A stretch of DNA of 64,000 nucleotides, from positions 1-64,000 of the forward strand of contig JAEYZG010000061.1 of assembly GCA_023428135.1 (NCBI GenBank), given 5' to 3'. The stretch is from Bacteroidota bacterium (lineage in GTDB: Bacteria > Bacteroidota > Bacteroidia > Cytophagales > Cytophagaceae). Position 1 is the stretch's first letter; every line of letters begins with the position of its first letter. The notes beneath the pieces are model-generated. The model did no database searches, was not told where the DNA came from, and was given only the letters and a program-made list of their open reading frames with translations. Positions 17,875 through 27,219 of this stretch are shown here, piece by piece. The translations under genes and the position numbers were made by a program.

Positions 17875-19419
17875 TTACAACCATCCAGGATTTTGATCCA
17901 GATTAGGGTTCAGATCAATTTCCTGTTGAGGTATCGGATATAGATAATGTTTTGCGTTAGCATTAGTCTTTCCCACTTTATGCAGGCTTCTTTCAAGAAT
18001 TCCATTACCAGCAGCATCTCTTTCTCTTATAAGATCAAACCATCTCTGATACTCAAATACAAACTCAAGTCTTCTTTCCAGATAAAGTGAATCTCTGAAC
18101 TGATGTTGTCCCAGACCTTCCGTCAGGTCATCAAGACCTGCTCTTCTCCTAACCTTGTTAATATTTGTATAAGCAATACCAGTAGGACCATTCAGCTCAT
18201 TTTCAGCTTCAGCAAGAATCAATAATACTTCCGAGAATCTTATGATAGGAACATTAGCACCGGATTCAGCAAGGTTTGAAACGTTAGCAGGATCCCAGTA
18301 TTTATTAAAGAAAGGAACAGAATCTCCAGGGATTGCAGGATCATTCAGTTTGCCATACCATTTACCGTCTTCCGGACTTTTGAACCTTGTAACAAAGGTC
18401 ACATCACGTCTCTTATCCTTTTTAGAATATAATTTATAAACACTAAAAAACTTATCTACTCCTCCTGGCTTGGTTGCATCTGGCACAGAATAAAATACTA
18501 CCTGATCTGCATAAGAACCTACAATTTTAGGAATACCCGTCAGCACTGATCTTGGAGCCTGGTTATTTCCCTGTCCCTGAGAAACAGATTTAAACTGAGC
18601 AGAGAAAATATGCTCCGGTCCATTTTTATAAATCGGAAGGAAAACTTCAGCATAGTTCTGAACAAGGCTATAACCATAAGGTCCGTTGATTACTTCATTA
18701 GCTTTTAGTATAGCATTCTCCCATTTTCTTTGTGTCAAATAAACTTTCGCTAACAAGGCTTTTGCAGCTCCGGCAGTAGCGCGGCCAGCATCTGCTCCAC
18801 CCGCTATTGGATCAAGAACAGTAGCAGCTTCTATCAGATCTTTTTCAATCTGTGCATAAACTTCCTGAACGGAATTTCTTCTCGGCTTTGAATGTGCTTC
18901 TTCAAGTGTTGCTAGATCCTTTAATATCAAAGGAACTCCTCCATATAGTCTTACAAGATTGAAGTAATAAAGAGCTCTAAGGAACTTCGCTTCTCCTATC
19001 AGTCTTTCTCTTAATCTGGTATTCGCTCCAAAATCAATTCCAGGGATTTTTTCAATAGCTATATTTGCCTTTTTGATTCCGGAATAATGTTGTTGCCAGA
19101 TTTGTAAAACACGCAGACCAGTTGATGCATGGCCCAGAACGGATTGAGATCTTACATCAGGGTTGGTTGCTCCTGGGCCCGGATTCTCATCATCTCCCAT
19201 AAAATTCATACCTGTATTAAACAAAGTATTATATGGAGTCTGAACAGCATTACCTCCTGCATTTAACAGGAAATAAATTGAATTGACTGCTGCTACAGCA
19301 TCTGATGGAGTCTTATAAAAGTCATTAGCGTCCATAAATGACTCTGGTTCCTCTTCAAGTTTAGCACAGGAAAAAATACTTACCGCTAATCCTATTAATA
19401 TATATATCGACTTCTTCAT
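17875..19419 (-). CDS. SusD/RagB-family outer-membrane lipoprotein (module A)
   Basis: 514 residues. Signal sequence with lipobox I-F-S-C18, then the SusD N-terminal helices (NDFYKTPSDAVAAVNSIY) and the conserved RLIGEAKFLRALYYFNLVRLYGGVPL block, with C-terminal HYLYPIPQQEIDLNPNLDQN-type ending. SusD proteins form the lid of the SusC barrel at the cell surface and help bind the oligosaccharide or other substrate. It begins 32 bases after susC1 stops, as expected for a transporter pair. It is a paralogue of the module B SusD at 25705. Confidence 0.96.
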   Translation of the reverse strand: MKKSIYILIGLAVSIFSCAKLEEEPESFMDANDFYKTPSDAVAAVNSIYFLLNAGGNAVQTPYNTLFNTGMNFMGDDENPGPGATNPDVRSQSVLGHASTGLRVLQIWQQHYSGIKKANIAIEKIPGIDFGANTRLRERLIGEAKFLRALYYFNLVRLYGGVPLILKDLATLEEAHSKPRRNSVQEVYAQIEKDLIEAATVLDPIAGGADAGRATAGAAKALLAKVYLTQRKWENAILKANEVINGPYGYSLVQNYAEVFLPIYKNGPEHIFSAQFKSVSQGQGNNQAPRSVLTGIPKIVGSYADQVVFYSVPDATKPGGVDKFFSVYKLYSKKDKRRDVTFVTRFKSPEDGKWYGKLNDPAIPGDSVPFFNKYWDPANVSNLAESGANVPIIRFSEVLLILAEAENELNGPTGIAYTNINKVRRRAGLDDLTEGLGQHQFRDSLYLERRLEFVFEYQRWFDLIRERDAAGNGILERSLHKVGKTNANAKHYLYPIPQQEIDLNPNLDQNPGWL

Positions 19420-19451
19420 TTCTTTGGTGATTTTAAAAGGTATTCTGATTA

Positions 19452-22400
19452 TTAAAAGGAGAATGAAAGGCCTCCAAGGAATGTCTTACTATTCGGATAA
19501 GCACCATTGTCTACACCCTGATCAATAGCAGACTGACCATTGCTACTGACCTCAGGATCATAACCGGTATATTTTGTCAGTGTCAGATAGTTCTGCAATG
19601 ATATATATACTCTGATGTTCTTAACCTTCGCCTTATTTACAAGGTGCTCAGGAAAAGTGTATCCGAATGTCAGGTTCTTAAGTCTTATATAAGAAGCATC
19701 TTCTATAAATCTGTCGGAAATTGTAGCTGCAGGATCTTGATATGCACTATGAACGTCTGTATTGGTATTGGTAGGAGTCCATCTGTTCAACAGGGTTGTA
19801 GAAGCACCGGTATATCCCGTTCCCAATTCAAGGGTTGCTCTGTTCTGATTATAAAGTTTGTTTCCGTAAGATGTTTGTAAAAATATACTTAAGTCAAAGT
19901 TGCGATAGCTGAAGGTGTTTGTCAAACCAGCAATAAACTTAGGCTGATTGGCAATAATCACCCTGTCACCTGACTGAGTAATTTTGCCATCACCATTGAT
20001 ATCTTTGTATTGCTGACCACCTGGTTTCTTGTTTGCAGCAGGTGTTAATGCTTCATCAGGAGATGTACCTACTGGTATTACACCGTCTGTCTCATAAACG
20101 ATAAAGGAACCGATTGGCTTTCCAACTGCAGCAATGGAAGGTAATGCACTGTTAGGGATGATCTGATCGATTCCATCGCCTAAACTTAACACTTTGTTTC
20201 TGTTTACTGCATAGACGAGGCTAGTGCTCCACTGAAACTTACCCACAAGGTTTTTGGTAGAAACAGCAAGTTCAAACCCCTTATTTTCAACAGCCCCATA
20301 GTTTTGATACACTTGAGGATTAGGTGTAGATAGAGATCCATTCACAACTACAATATTCCATAGACCTGATGTGGCTGGCAATGGAACGTTCAACAATAAA
20401 TCAGTTGTCTTTTTATAATAGATATCAGCAGCTACTACAACTCTGTTTTTAAATAGGCCAAGATCAGCTCCCAAGTCATACTGAGCTGTTTTTTCCCAGG
20501 TTAGATCAGGGTTAGCAATAGAGCTTGGTGCAAAACCAGAAACTGTATTATTTCCAAAGTTATATCTGTAGTAAGATAACTGAGAGAAGGACTGATAAGA
20601 TGGAATCTGTTGATTACCGATAAGTCCGGCGCTTAGTCTGAATTTCAAATGTCCAAGATTTTTAATTTGAGAAAGGAAATCCTCATTGCTTGCATTCCAG
20701 GCCACCGCCGCAGACGGGAAGTATCCCCATTTATGCCCTGGAGCAAACTTTGAAGAACCATCAGCTCTCAAAGACACTGTTAATAGATATTTTTCTCTAT
20801 AGCCATAATTAACCCTTCCCAGGAATGATCTCAAAGCCCACCTGCTTGAAAAAGAAGAAGGAGAAGGTGCAAATCCACTTGCATTAATGGATGTCACATT
20901 ACCTGCTTGCTGATTGTTATAATCAAATCCATCTGTTGCATATCCGCTTGAACCCGAAACAGAGCCTTTAGTTACTGACTCCTGCTGAGTAAAGCCTCCT
21001 AAGACATTCAGGTTATGAACATTCCTTATTCTTCTAGAATAGTTGATAGTATTCTCATTCAACCAGTTGGTAGAAAATATAGACCCAACCTGAGCTAAGC
21101 CACCAAAACCTGAACCTTCATAGACGGATGATGGTAAATATCGGTTCTGTTTATTATTAAGTACATCAGCTCCGGCAAGCACCTTAAATGTTAATCCTTC
21201 AATGATTTTATATTCTGCTGAAACATTTCCCAGGAAACGTCCAGTCTTAGTTTCATTTAGTTGGTTCTTAAGGGTATTAATCGGATTTCCATATACACCT
21301 TCAAAAAGGTTTCTTAATACAAATGATCCGTCAGGATTATAGATAGGTACGGCAGGAGACATTAACAATAGGGCCGGCACTACGGCCTGAGGCGCTACAT
21401 TGGAAGAGATCTGGCTTGCAGTGATATAGGAGCCGATTCTTAATCTGTTGCTGTATTCATGATCAAGATTTAATCTTCCAGAGTATCTTTCAAAGTCAGT
21501 ATTAATTAAGACACCATCCTGTTTAAAATAGTTACCGGAAATTGCAACTCTTGTTTTATCATTACCGGTAAGCACTGAAAGATTGTGATTCTGAATGGCA
21601 GCTTGTCTGAACGCAGCTTTTTGCCAGTTTGTACCTTCCCCTAAACTGTCTAACTGTGCTGCACTATATTGGGGAGATTTATTAGAGTTTACCAAAGCAT
21701 CGTTTCTAAGAGCTCCCCATTCTTTTGCATTCATAAGAGGAATCTCTCTGACAACACTTTGCACACCCGCATATCCATCATAGTTGATAGAAGAGTTATT
21801 ATAACTTCCTTTTTTTGTTGTTACGATAACAACACCATTCGCCCCTCTTGAACCGTAGATGGCAGTGGCAGAAGCATCTTTAAGAACGTCTATAGATTCT
21901 ATATCTGATGTATTAATAGATGACAATGGATTGATCTTGGAACCATTGGTTACACCAGCGTCATTACTTGCATTGTCGTTATAAATCGGAAATCCGTCGA
22001 TAACATATAGAGGTTCTGTACCCGCAGTGATGGAGTTATTTCCTCTTATTTGCACCGAAGTTCCACCTCCCGGCTGACCAGTTGACTGAGTTACCTGAAC
22101 ACCGGCAACAGACCCTTGCAAAAGACGCTCTACAGAGCTAACAGGTTGTTTCAGGCTTTCTACTGGAACAGTAGCGACAGACCCTGTTAAATCACTTCGC
22201 TTTTGTGTTCCATAACCAACCACCACTACTTCGTTGAGTAGTTGACGGCTCTTTAACTGTATATTTAAATCTTCTTCAGGAGCTTCATACACTTCAACTT
22301 CTTTAGGTTCATATCCTGAGTATTGAAGCACTAAAGTAAAGGGATAAGAATGATCCGTCTTTAATTCATAATTTCCATCTATATCTGTAATGGTACCCTC

Positions 22401-22571
22401 TTTGGTCCCCTTTATCTGGATTACAGCTCCTACTGCCGGCTCCGCAGTTTTATCATCAACAACCCGTCCTTTAATTACAGTTTGCGCAACCGCTACATCC
22501 TGTACAATCAGGACTAAGGAGAAGGCTATTAAAAGATATTTAAATTTAAAAGTGGTATAGCGTTTTTTCAT
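19452..22571 (-). CDS. SusC/RagA-family TonB-dependent transporter (module A)
   Basis: 1039 residues. Signal peptide 1-30, carboxypeptidase-regulatory-like domain (31-110), then the SusC plug beginning LNEVVVVGYGTQKRSDLTG (112-130) with PLYVIDGFP and SIDVLKDASATAIYGSRGAN, followed by the large barrel ending in an aromatic strand (GGLSFSF). It imports ligands bound by its SusD partner across the outer membrane. It heads module A; a well-formed promoter lies 58-88 bases upstream of its start. About half the protein is clearly alignable to SusC2 (27220), so the two arose by duplication or share a recent ancestor. Confidence 0.97.
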   Translation of the reverse strand: MKKRYTTFKFKYLLIAFSLVLIVQDVAVAQTVIKGRVVDDKTAEPAVGAVIQIKGTKEGTITDIDGNYELKTDHSYPFTLVLQYSGYEPKEVEVYEAPEEDLNIQLKSRQLLNEVVVVGYGTQKRSDLTGSVATVPVESLKQPVSSVERLLQGSVAGVQVTQSTGQPGGGTSVQIRGNNSITAGTEPLYVIDGFPIYNDNASNDAGVTNGSKINPLSSINTSDIESIDVLKDASATAIYGSRGANGVVIVTTKKGSYNNSSINYDGYAGVQSVVREIPLMNAKEWGALRNDALVNSNKSPQYSAAQLDSLGEGTNWQKAAFRQAAIQNHNLSVLTGNDKTRVAISGNYFKQDGVLINTDFERYSGRLNLDHEYSNRLRIGSYITASQISSNVAPQAVVPALLLMSPAVPIYNPDGSFVLRNLFEGVYGNPINTLKNQLNETKTGRFLGNVSAEYKIIEGLTFKVLAGADVLNNKQNRYLPSSVYEGSGFGGLAQVGSIFSTNWLNENTINYSRRIRNVHNLNVLGGFTQQESVTKGSVSGSSGYATDGFDYNNQQAGNVTSINASGFAPSPSSFSSRWALRSFLGRVNYGYREKYLLTVSLRADGSSKFAPGHKWGYFPSAAVAWNASNEDFLSQIKNLGHLKFRLSAGLIGNQQIPSYQSFSQLSYYRYNFGNNTVSGFAPSSIANPDLTWEKTAQYDLGADLGLFKNRVVVAADIYYKKTTDLLLNVPLPATSGLWNIVVVNGSLSTPNPQVYQNYGAVENKGFELAVSTKNLVGKFQWSTSLVYAVNRNKVLSLGDGIDQIIPNSALPSIAAVGKPIGSFIVYETDGVIPVGTSPDEALTPAANKKPGGQQYKDINGDGKITQSGDRVIIANQPKFIAGLTNTFSYRNFDLSIFLQTSYGNKLYNQNRATLELGTGYTGASTTLLNRWTPTNTNTDVHSAYQDPAATISDRFIEDASYIRLKNLTFGYTFPEHLVNKAKVKNIRVYISLQNYLTLTKYTGYDPEVSSNGQSAIDQGVDNGAYPNSKTFLGGLSFSF

Positions 22572-22628
22572 TCGGCAGTTTTTAAATAATTAACACTTGT
22601 ATTATACAAAGTCTATCGGATAGGTATA

Positions 22629-22659
22629 CAAAAATACATAACTAAAAATCAATGACAAT
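22629..22659 (-). promoter_or_regulatory. Promoter of the module A susC operon
   Basis: On the minus strand, ATTG and TATTTTTG are separated by exactly 19 bases, matching the Bacteroidota housekeeping pattern TTTG-N19-TAnnTTTG (the -33 element has one mismatch). The inverted repeat TTGTAT-T-ATACAA at 22597-22609 lies in the leader and could bind a regulator. Confidence 0.65.
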
Positions 22660-22700
22660 CTAGAAGTCTATCTATTTGAACATCTTACCACTAAAAAAGA

Positions 22701-22737
22701 AAAACCTATTATCTCATAGGGAATGATAATAGGTTTT
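22701..22737. terminator. Terminator between sulfatase modules B and A
   Basis: A perfect 13-bp stem (AAAACCTATTATC / GATAATAGGTTTT) with an 11-base loop and T runs in both directions. It lies downstream of the sulfatase ending at 22792 and separates module B from the module A promoter. Confidence 0.8.
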
Positions 22738-22791
22738 TACTTTTCAAAAGTTTAGGTTGAACTCCTTATTTAAAAACAGTTAATTGACCTT

Positions 22792-24168
22792 TTATTCTCC
22801 TTTAACCTCAGAGGTCCTTTGCGATTCCAGACCAGGCAATACATATTTAGGTTGTCCCGGATCGCCAAAATTCCAGGCTGGTAGTTTTGCAAATTCAGCT
22901 TTGAATTGCTTTCTCGCTGCTTCAGCTTCAGGACTTCCCTGACCTTCTGCTATCGATTGCGTCTCCTCAATATCTTTTACAAGATCATAGAAACGTCCAT
23001 CATGATAAAGCTTGTACTTGTGATTTCTAAAGAACCTTGCTGAATGCTTATTTATCTCTGCTCCATGCAATGGGGTATAATGACAAAAGACCCATTGACG
23101 AGGAGTTCCTTTTTCTCCTTTAATCTGAGGGTAAATACTTTTTCCATCAGTATCCCAATCCACTGGTACTTTGACCTTCACAACATCCGCTACTGTAGCA
23201 AGTATATCAGTGAAGTCAACAAGATCATCAGTCTGATGAACCTTGTATCTGTTAGAGCCATAATTAACAATTAGTGGAACATGATGTCCCCTGTCTAACG
23301 TAAGCCCTTTCCCTCCTTTAACATAGGAACCATCTTTCATCTGTGTCACTATAGATCTACCTGTACCATTATCTCCTGTAAAGATGATTACAGTATTTTC
23401 ATAAATACCAAGGGCCTTAAGCTTATTAATGATAAGCCCAATATTCTTATCTGTATAAGCAACCATATCTCTGAAATTGGCAGTATCTCTTTTATGTCTT
23501 GCGTCAGCACCATCTTTCCAGCTTTTGCTATCAGGAGTAGGCAAAAATGGATCATGTACCAAAGCCATTGGATAATACGCAAGGAATTTATTATCCTTAT
23601 TCTTTTCTATGAAATCAAGAATGTAATTTGTAAAGATATCAGGACCATAATCATCATCCGAACGACTTAATGTCTTTCCATCCTGCTCTATCAGTGCATT
23701 AGCATACCGCTCTCCCTGCTCCCTGGAATAGACAAGCTGCCACAAGCAGTACTGATCAAAGCCAAAGTGAGCAGGTAATTTATTGTTAGCTCCCAATTGC
23801 CATTTACCTGCAATACAGGTCTTGTATCCTGCATCCTTTGCCAGGTGTGCAAAAGTTTTCTGTTTAGGGTCAAGATATCCAAACTCTACATAATTTTTAT
23901 AGTTATACTTTCCTGTCATAATCTGCACTCTTGAAGGTGTGCAAAGAGGCTGAGAAAATCCGTAATTAAACTTCAAACCTTCTGAGGCAAGCCTGTCAAG
24001 ATTGGGAGTATGATAAGTACCACCATAAGTACCCAGACATTCCTTACCCATATCATCTGCCATGATAAGAATAATATTAGGTGTACTATTTGTCTTTGTC
24101 TGAGCTGAAGAATTGTTGAATGAAAACAATACAGCAATCAACAGAAGACTTATATATTTAAATTTCAT
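22792..24168 (-). CDS. Formylglycine-dependent sulfatase (arylsulfatase A-like)
   Basis: 458 residues with a signal peptide (1-22). Metal pair D38-D39 in IILIMADDMG, maturation motif C76-T-P-S-R80 followed by VQIMTGKYN, GKWQLG, and FTGDNGTGRS. The short, single-domain form with an HDPFLPTPDS segment resembles the compact arylsulfatase A-like proteins found in Sus-like loci. Exported; FGE-dependent. It is the last gene of module B, 21 bases after the frameshifted sulfatase, and a strong terminator follows it. The substrate is unknown. Confidence 0.93.
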   Translation of the reverse strand: MKFKYISLLLIAVLFSFNNSSAQTKTNSTPNIILIMADDMGKECLGTYGGTYHTPNLDRLASEGLKFNYGFSQPLCTPSRVQIMTGKYNYKNYVEFGYLDPKQKTFAHLAKDAGYKTCIAGKWQLGANNKLPAHFGFDQYCLWQLVYSREQGERYANALIEQDGKTLSRSDDDYGPDIFTNYILDFIEKNKDNKFLAYYPMALVHDPFLPTPDSKSWKDGADARHKRDTANFRDMVAYTDKNIGLIINKLKALGIYENTVIIFTGDNGTGRSIVTQMKDGSYVKGGKGLTLDRGHHVPLIVNYGSNRYKVHQTDDLVDFTDILATVADVVKVKVPVDWDTDGKSIYPQIKGEKGTPRQWVFCHYTPLHGAEINKHSARFFRNHKYKLYHDGRFYDLVKDIEETQSIAEGQGSPEAEAARKQFKAEFAKLPAWNFGDPGQPKYVLPGLESQRTSEVKGE

Positions 24169-24189
24169 ATACTTATATTATGTTAAAAT

Positions 24190-25624
24190 TTATTCGTGAT
24201 GAACATACCATGGATTAGCAGTTGTGGGGATTGGAGCATTTACCTGCTTTCTCCATGTATCTAATTTATCATATAACTCTTTTGTCTTCTCCGGATTTTT
24301 TTGTGCAAGATTATCAGTTTCGCCAATATCTTCTTTGATATTATAAAGCTCTATTCTTTTATCCTCATAAAACTCAAGCAGTTTATAATCTCCGGATCTG
24401 ACAGCACTTACAGGTCTTGTTCTGAAAGGATCGCTATTTCTTTTATCTGCTGAAAACCCTTCCAGATAAGCCGGGAAATGCCAGTAAATTGCATCTCTTG
24501 TCTTATAAGGTTTGTCTAATAAAATTGGCGCAAAGCTTTGTCCGTCAAGCTTAGCTTTCGTAAGAGGCTTAGAAATATTGGCTACTTCAAGCAGTGTAGA
24601 ATAAAAGTCAACTCCGATAACAGGTATTTCAGATTGCCCACCCGCCTTTATTTTTCCTGGCCAGCGCACAAATAAAGGTACTCTGACACCACCTTCATAA
24701 AGCATTCCTTTTGAACCTCGTAATGGATATTGATAAGTTGCGCCACCATATCCTCCATTATCCGAATAAAAAATTACAAGTGTATTTTTATCCAGGTTTA
24801 AACGATTGAGATTTTCAAGTAACCTTCCAACTCCCTCATCTGCGCTTTCAAGCATGGCTGCATAAGTAGGATTGTTATGGTGCACTGTTCCTTGTTTTGC
24901 CTTATATTTTTCAATCAGAGAATCCTTAGCTTGTATCGGGGTATGAACTGCGAAGTAGGACAGATAAAGAAAGAAAGGTTTTTCTTTATTTGTGTCAATG
25001 AACTTAAGTGCTTCATCCGTCAGACGGTCTGTAAGATATTCTCCTTCTTTACCGCTATCAATACCTTCAAAAGGCTTCATGTCTTTCTTCATGGCATATG
25101 GATAGAAATAAGATTTTGTTCCTCCAGCCCCTCCTATTATATAATCAAAACCCTGAGATTTCGGATCTGTATTCTGACTTTTTTCTCCTAACTGCCATTT
25201 GCCTATCAACCCTGTGCTATAACCTGCATTCTTAAGCTCTTCTGCAATGGTGACAAAAGAAGGTGCCAGGACGGTATTATTTTTTACCGGAATTAATTTC
25301 CTCAAGGATGAGTCTCCTCTTTCTGCTGTACCCACAGTATAGATTCCATGTCGTGGAGTATAAAGACCAGTCATAAGTGAGCCCCTGCTCGGAGCACAAT
25401 TGGGACCACAAGAATAAGCCTGAGTAAATCTTATACCTTCAGATGCAAGTTTATCTATATTAGGAGTTTCATAATACTTGCTGCCAGCAGCTACATCCGT
25501 CCATCCGAGATCATCCAATATAGATGAATAATAGATTGGGTCTGTTTTTCTGCGCCTCCACATATTCCACATTGAAACCAAAGAGAAAAATCAATGTCAG
25601 AATGATAATGTATTTTATCTTCAT
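24190..25624 (-). pseudogene. Sulfatase gene interrupted by a single-base frameshift
   Basis: Two frames together encode one complete sulfatase. The first, from ATG at 25624, gives a signal peptide (MKIKYIIILTLIFLFGFNVE) then QKNRPNLLFIYIG and stops at TGA (25511-25513). The second resumes at DDLGWTDV and runs to the normal C-terminus. Removing one G of the GG pair at 25515-25516 joins them as LLFIYI-DDLGWTDV, the exact expected core, and gives 477 residues with D37-D38 and C76-A-P-S-R80. As written, translation from an internal start (ATG at 25572, or TTG at 25581) would lack the signal peptide. It may be a true recent mutation, a phase-variable or a sequencing error. Catalytic residues elsewhere (GKWQLG, YSDNGGYGGA) are intact. 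Confidence 0.8.
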
Positions 25625-25704
25625 AAGATTATAATTGATTATAAAATAGCATTCAGCTTTTCAGTAAATGCCATTCAAATTAAATAAATGGTGATGGTGA
25701 AAAT

Positions 25705-27138
25705 TTACCTCCAGAGATCGTTTTGTACCAACTTTGGATTTAAGTCTATTTCTCTTTGTGGTATTGGGTGCAAATAATGTTTCTCGGATGCATTTGTTTT
25801 ACCTACTGCATGAAGAGCTGACACCATTTTTTTAGTTCTGATCAGGTCGAACCAACGATGGAATTCGAACATCAATTCCAGTCTGCGCTCAAGGTAAACG
25901 GCTTCTCTGAAGCTGCTTTGATCCAAACCTGATAATTGGTCCAGGCCAGCTCTTTTTCTAACTCTGTTAATCGCATCATAAGCACTTCCAGGCCCTGACA
26001 CTTCATTTACTGCCTCTGCATAAATCAAAAGAACCTCAGCAAAACGAATAATCGGAATATTCCTTGGAGATTCAGTTGGGTTTTTTACTGTAGACGGATC
26101 GAAGTACTTAAAGAATCTTGGAGGAAACTTATATACGTTACCATTTGCAGGACTTACGATTTCCGTAAAAAATGTAACATCCCTACGTTTATCATTTTCA
26201 GAATAAAGTTCATAGGTAGCTGGAAGCATCGGTTCATCAGAACCTGCCGCTGCAATCCCCGGAATACCTACGGGCGTAGCAGATGAAGCCAGACGATTTC
26301 CTTGTCCGTTTACGAATGATTTACATTGTGCTGAAAATATATGTTCTTTCCCATTCTTGGTCTCAGCTCTGAAAACATCAGCATAATCTTCAAATAAATC
26401 ATAACCATAAGGACCATTGATTACTTCAAGAGCTTTAGCTGCTGCTTTCTCCCACTCTTTTTTTGTCAGATATACTTTTGACAAAAGTGCTTTCGCAGCT
26501 CCTCCTGTAGCTCTTCCAGCATCTGCCCCCCCCATAAATGCAGGTAACTTTTCTGCATCTGTCAAATCATTTATAATTTGTGTATAAACAGATTCTACAG
26601 GTGATTTAGCTACGTGAATAGAATTGCGATCCAGTGAAGTCACTTCATGAAGAACTAAAGGAACCTCTCCCCAAAGTCTGACAAGGTTAAAATATAAAAG
26701 TCCTCTTAAAAATTTAGCCTCATTAACCAGTCTCTCTCTCAGCGTTGCATCCATATCAATGGATGGTACACGATCGATTGCAATATTTGCACGATTAATA
26801 GCAATATAGTGTTCTTTCCATAGCTCATCAATTCTGTCATTGGTAGTTGAATACGACAATGCAGCCATAGCGCGCACATCCGCATTCGTGACTCTCAGCG
26901 AAGCAATCGCATCATCAGACAAAATTTCAACAGCCTGATGTATCAAGCGGTTATACATTGTAACTCCTCCGTTGTTCAACCCCGCATGGTAAATGCTGTT
27001 TACTGCGGCAATTGCATCTTCTTTTGTTTTATAAAACTGACTTGTAGTAAAAACAGATGCTGGTTTTTCGTCTAGCTTCTTGCATGATATCAAAGCTCCG
27101 ACAAATAATAATATATAGAAATACTTTATAACTTTCAT
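25705..27138 (-). CDS. SusD/RagB-family outer-membrane lipoprotein (module B)
   Basis: 477 residues with lipobox L-I-S-C19. SusD hallmarks: TSQFYKTKEDAIAAVNSIYH near the start, LVNEAKFLRGLLYFNLVRLW in the centre and HYLHPIPQREIDLNPKLVQN at the end. Internal blocks (GGADAGRATGGAAKALLSKV, NGPYGYDL, EHIFSAQCKS) match the module A SusD closely. It is the surface lipoprotein partner of SusC2, from which it is separated by 81 bases, and it precedes two sulfatase genes. Confidence 0.96.
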   Translation of the reverse strand: MKVIKYFYILLFVGALISCKKLDEKPASVFTTSQFYKTKEDAIAAVNSIYHAGLNNGGVTMYNRLIHQAVEILSDDAIASLRVTNADVRAMAALSYSTTNDRIDELWKEHYIAINRANIAIDRVPSIDMDATLRERLVNEAKFLRGLLYFNLVRLWGEVPLVLHEVTSLDRNSIHVAKSPVESVYTQIINDLTDAEKLPAFMGGADAGRATGGAAKALLSKVYLTKKEWEKAAAKALEVINGPYGYDLFEDYADVFRAETKNGKEHIFSAQCKSFVNGQGNRLASSATPVGIPGIAAAGSDEPMLPATYELYSENDKRRDVTFFTEIVSPANGNVYKFPPRFFKYFDPSTVKNPTESPRNIPIIRFAEVLLIYAEAVNEVSGPGSAYDAINRVRKRAGLDQLSGLDQSSFREAVYLERRLELMFEFHRWFDLIRTKKMVSALHAVGKTNASEKHYLHPIPQREIDLNPKLVQNDLWR

Positions 27139-27219
27139 AAAACTAACTTTTAACGTTTTCGTGGTTCTTGTTATTCACATCAAATTCTGTGGTAACCTGG
27201 AGCTTTCTCCAGTCAAGAA

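Noticed and set aside
24877..25191. 104-codon plus-strand frame in the frameshifted sulfatase
   Set aside because: Antisense to well-conserved sulfatase sequence.
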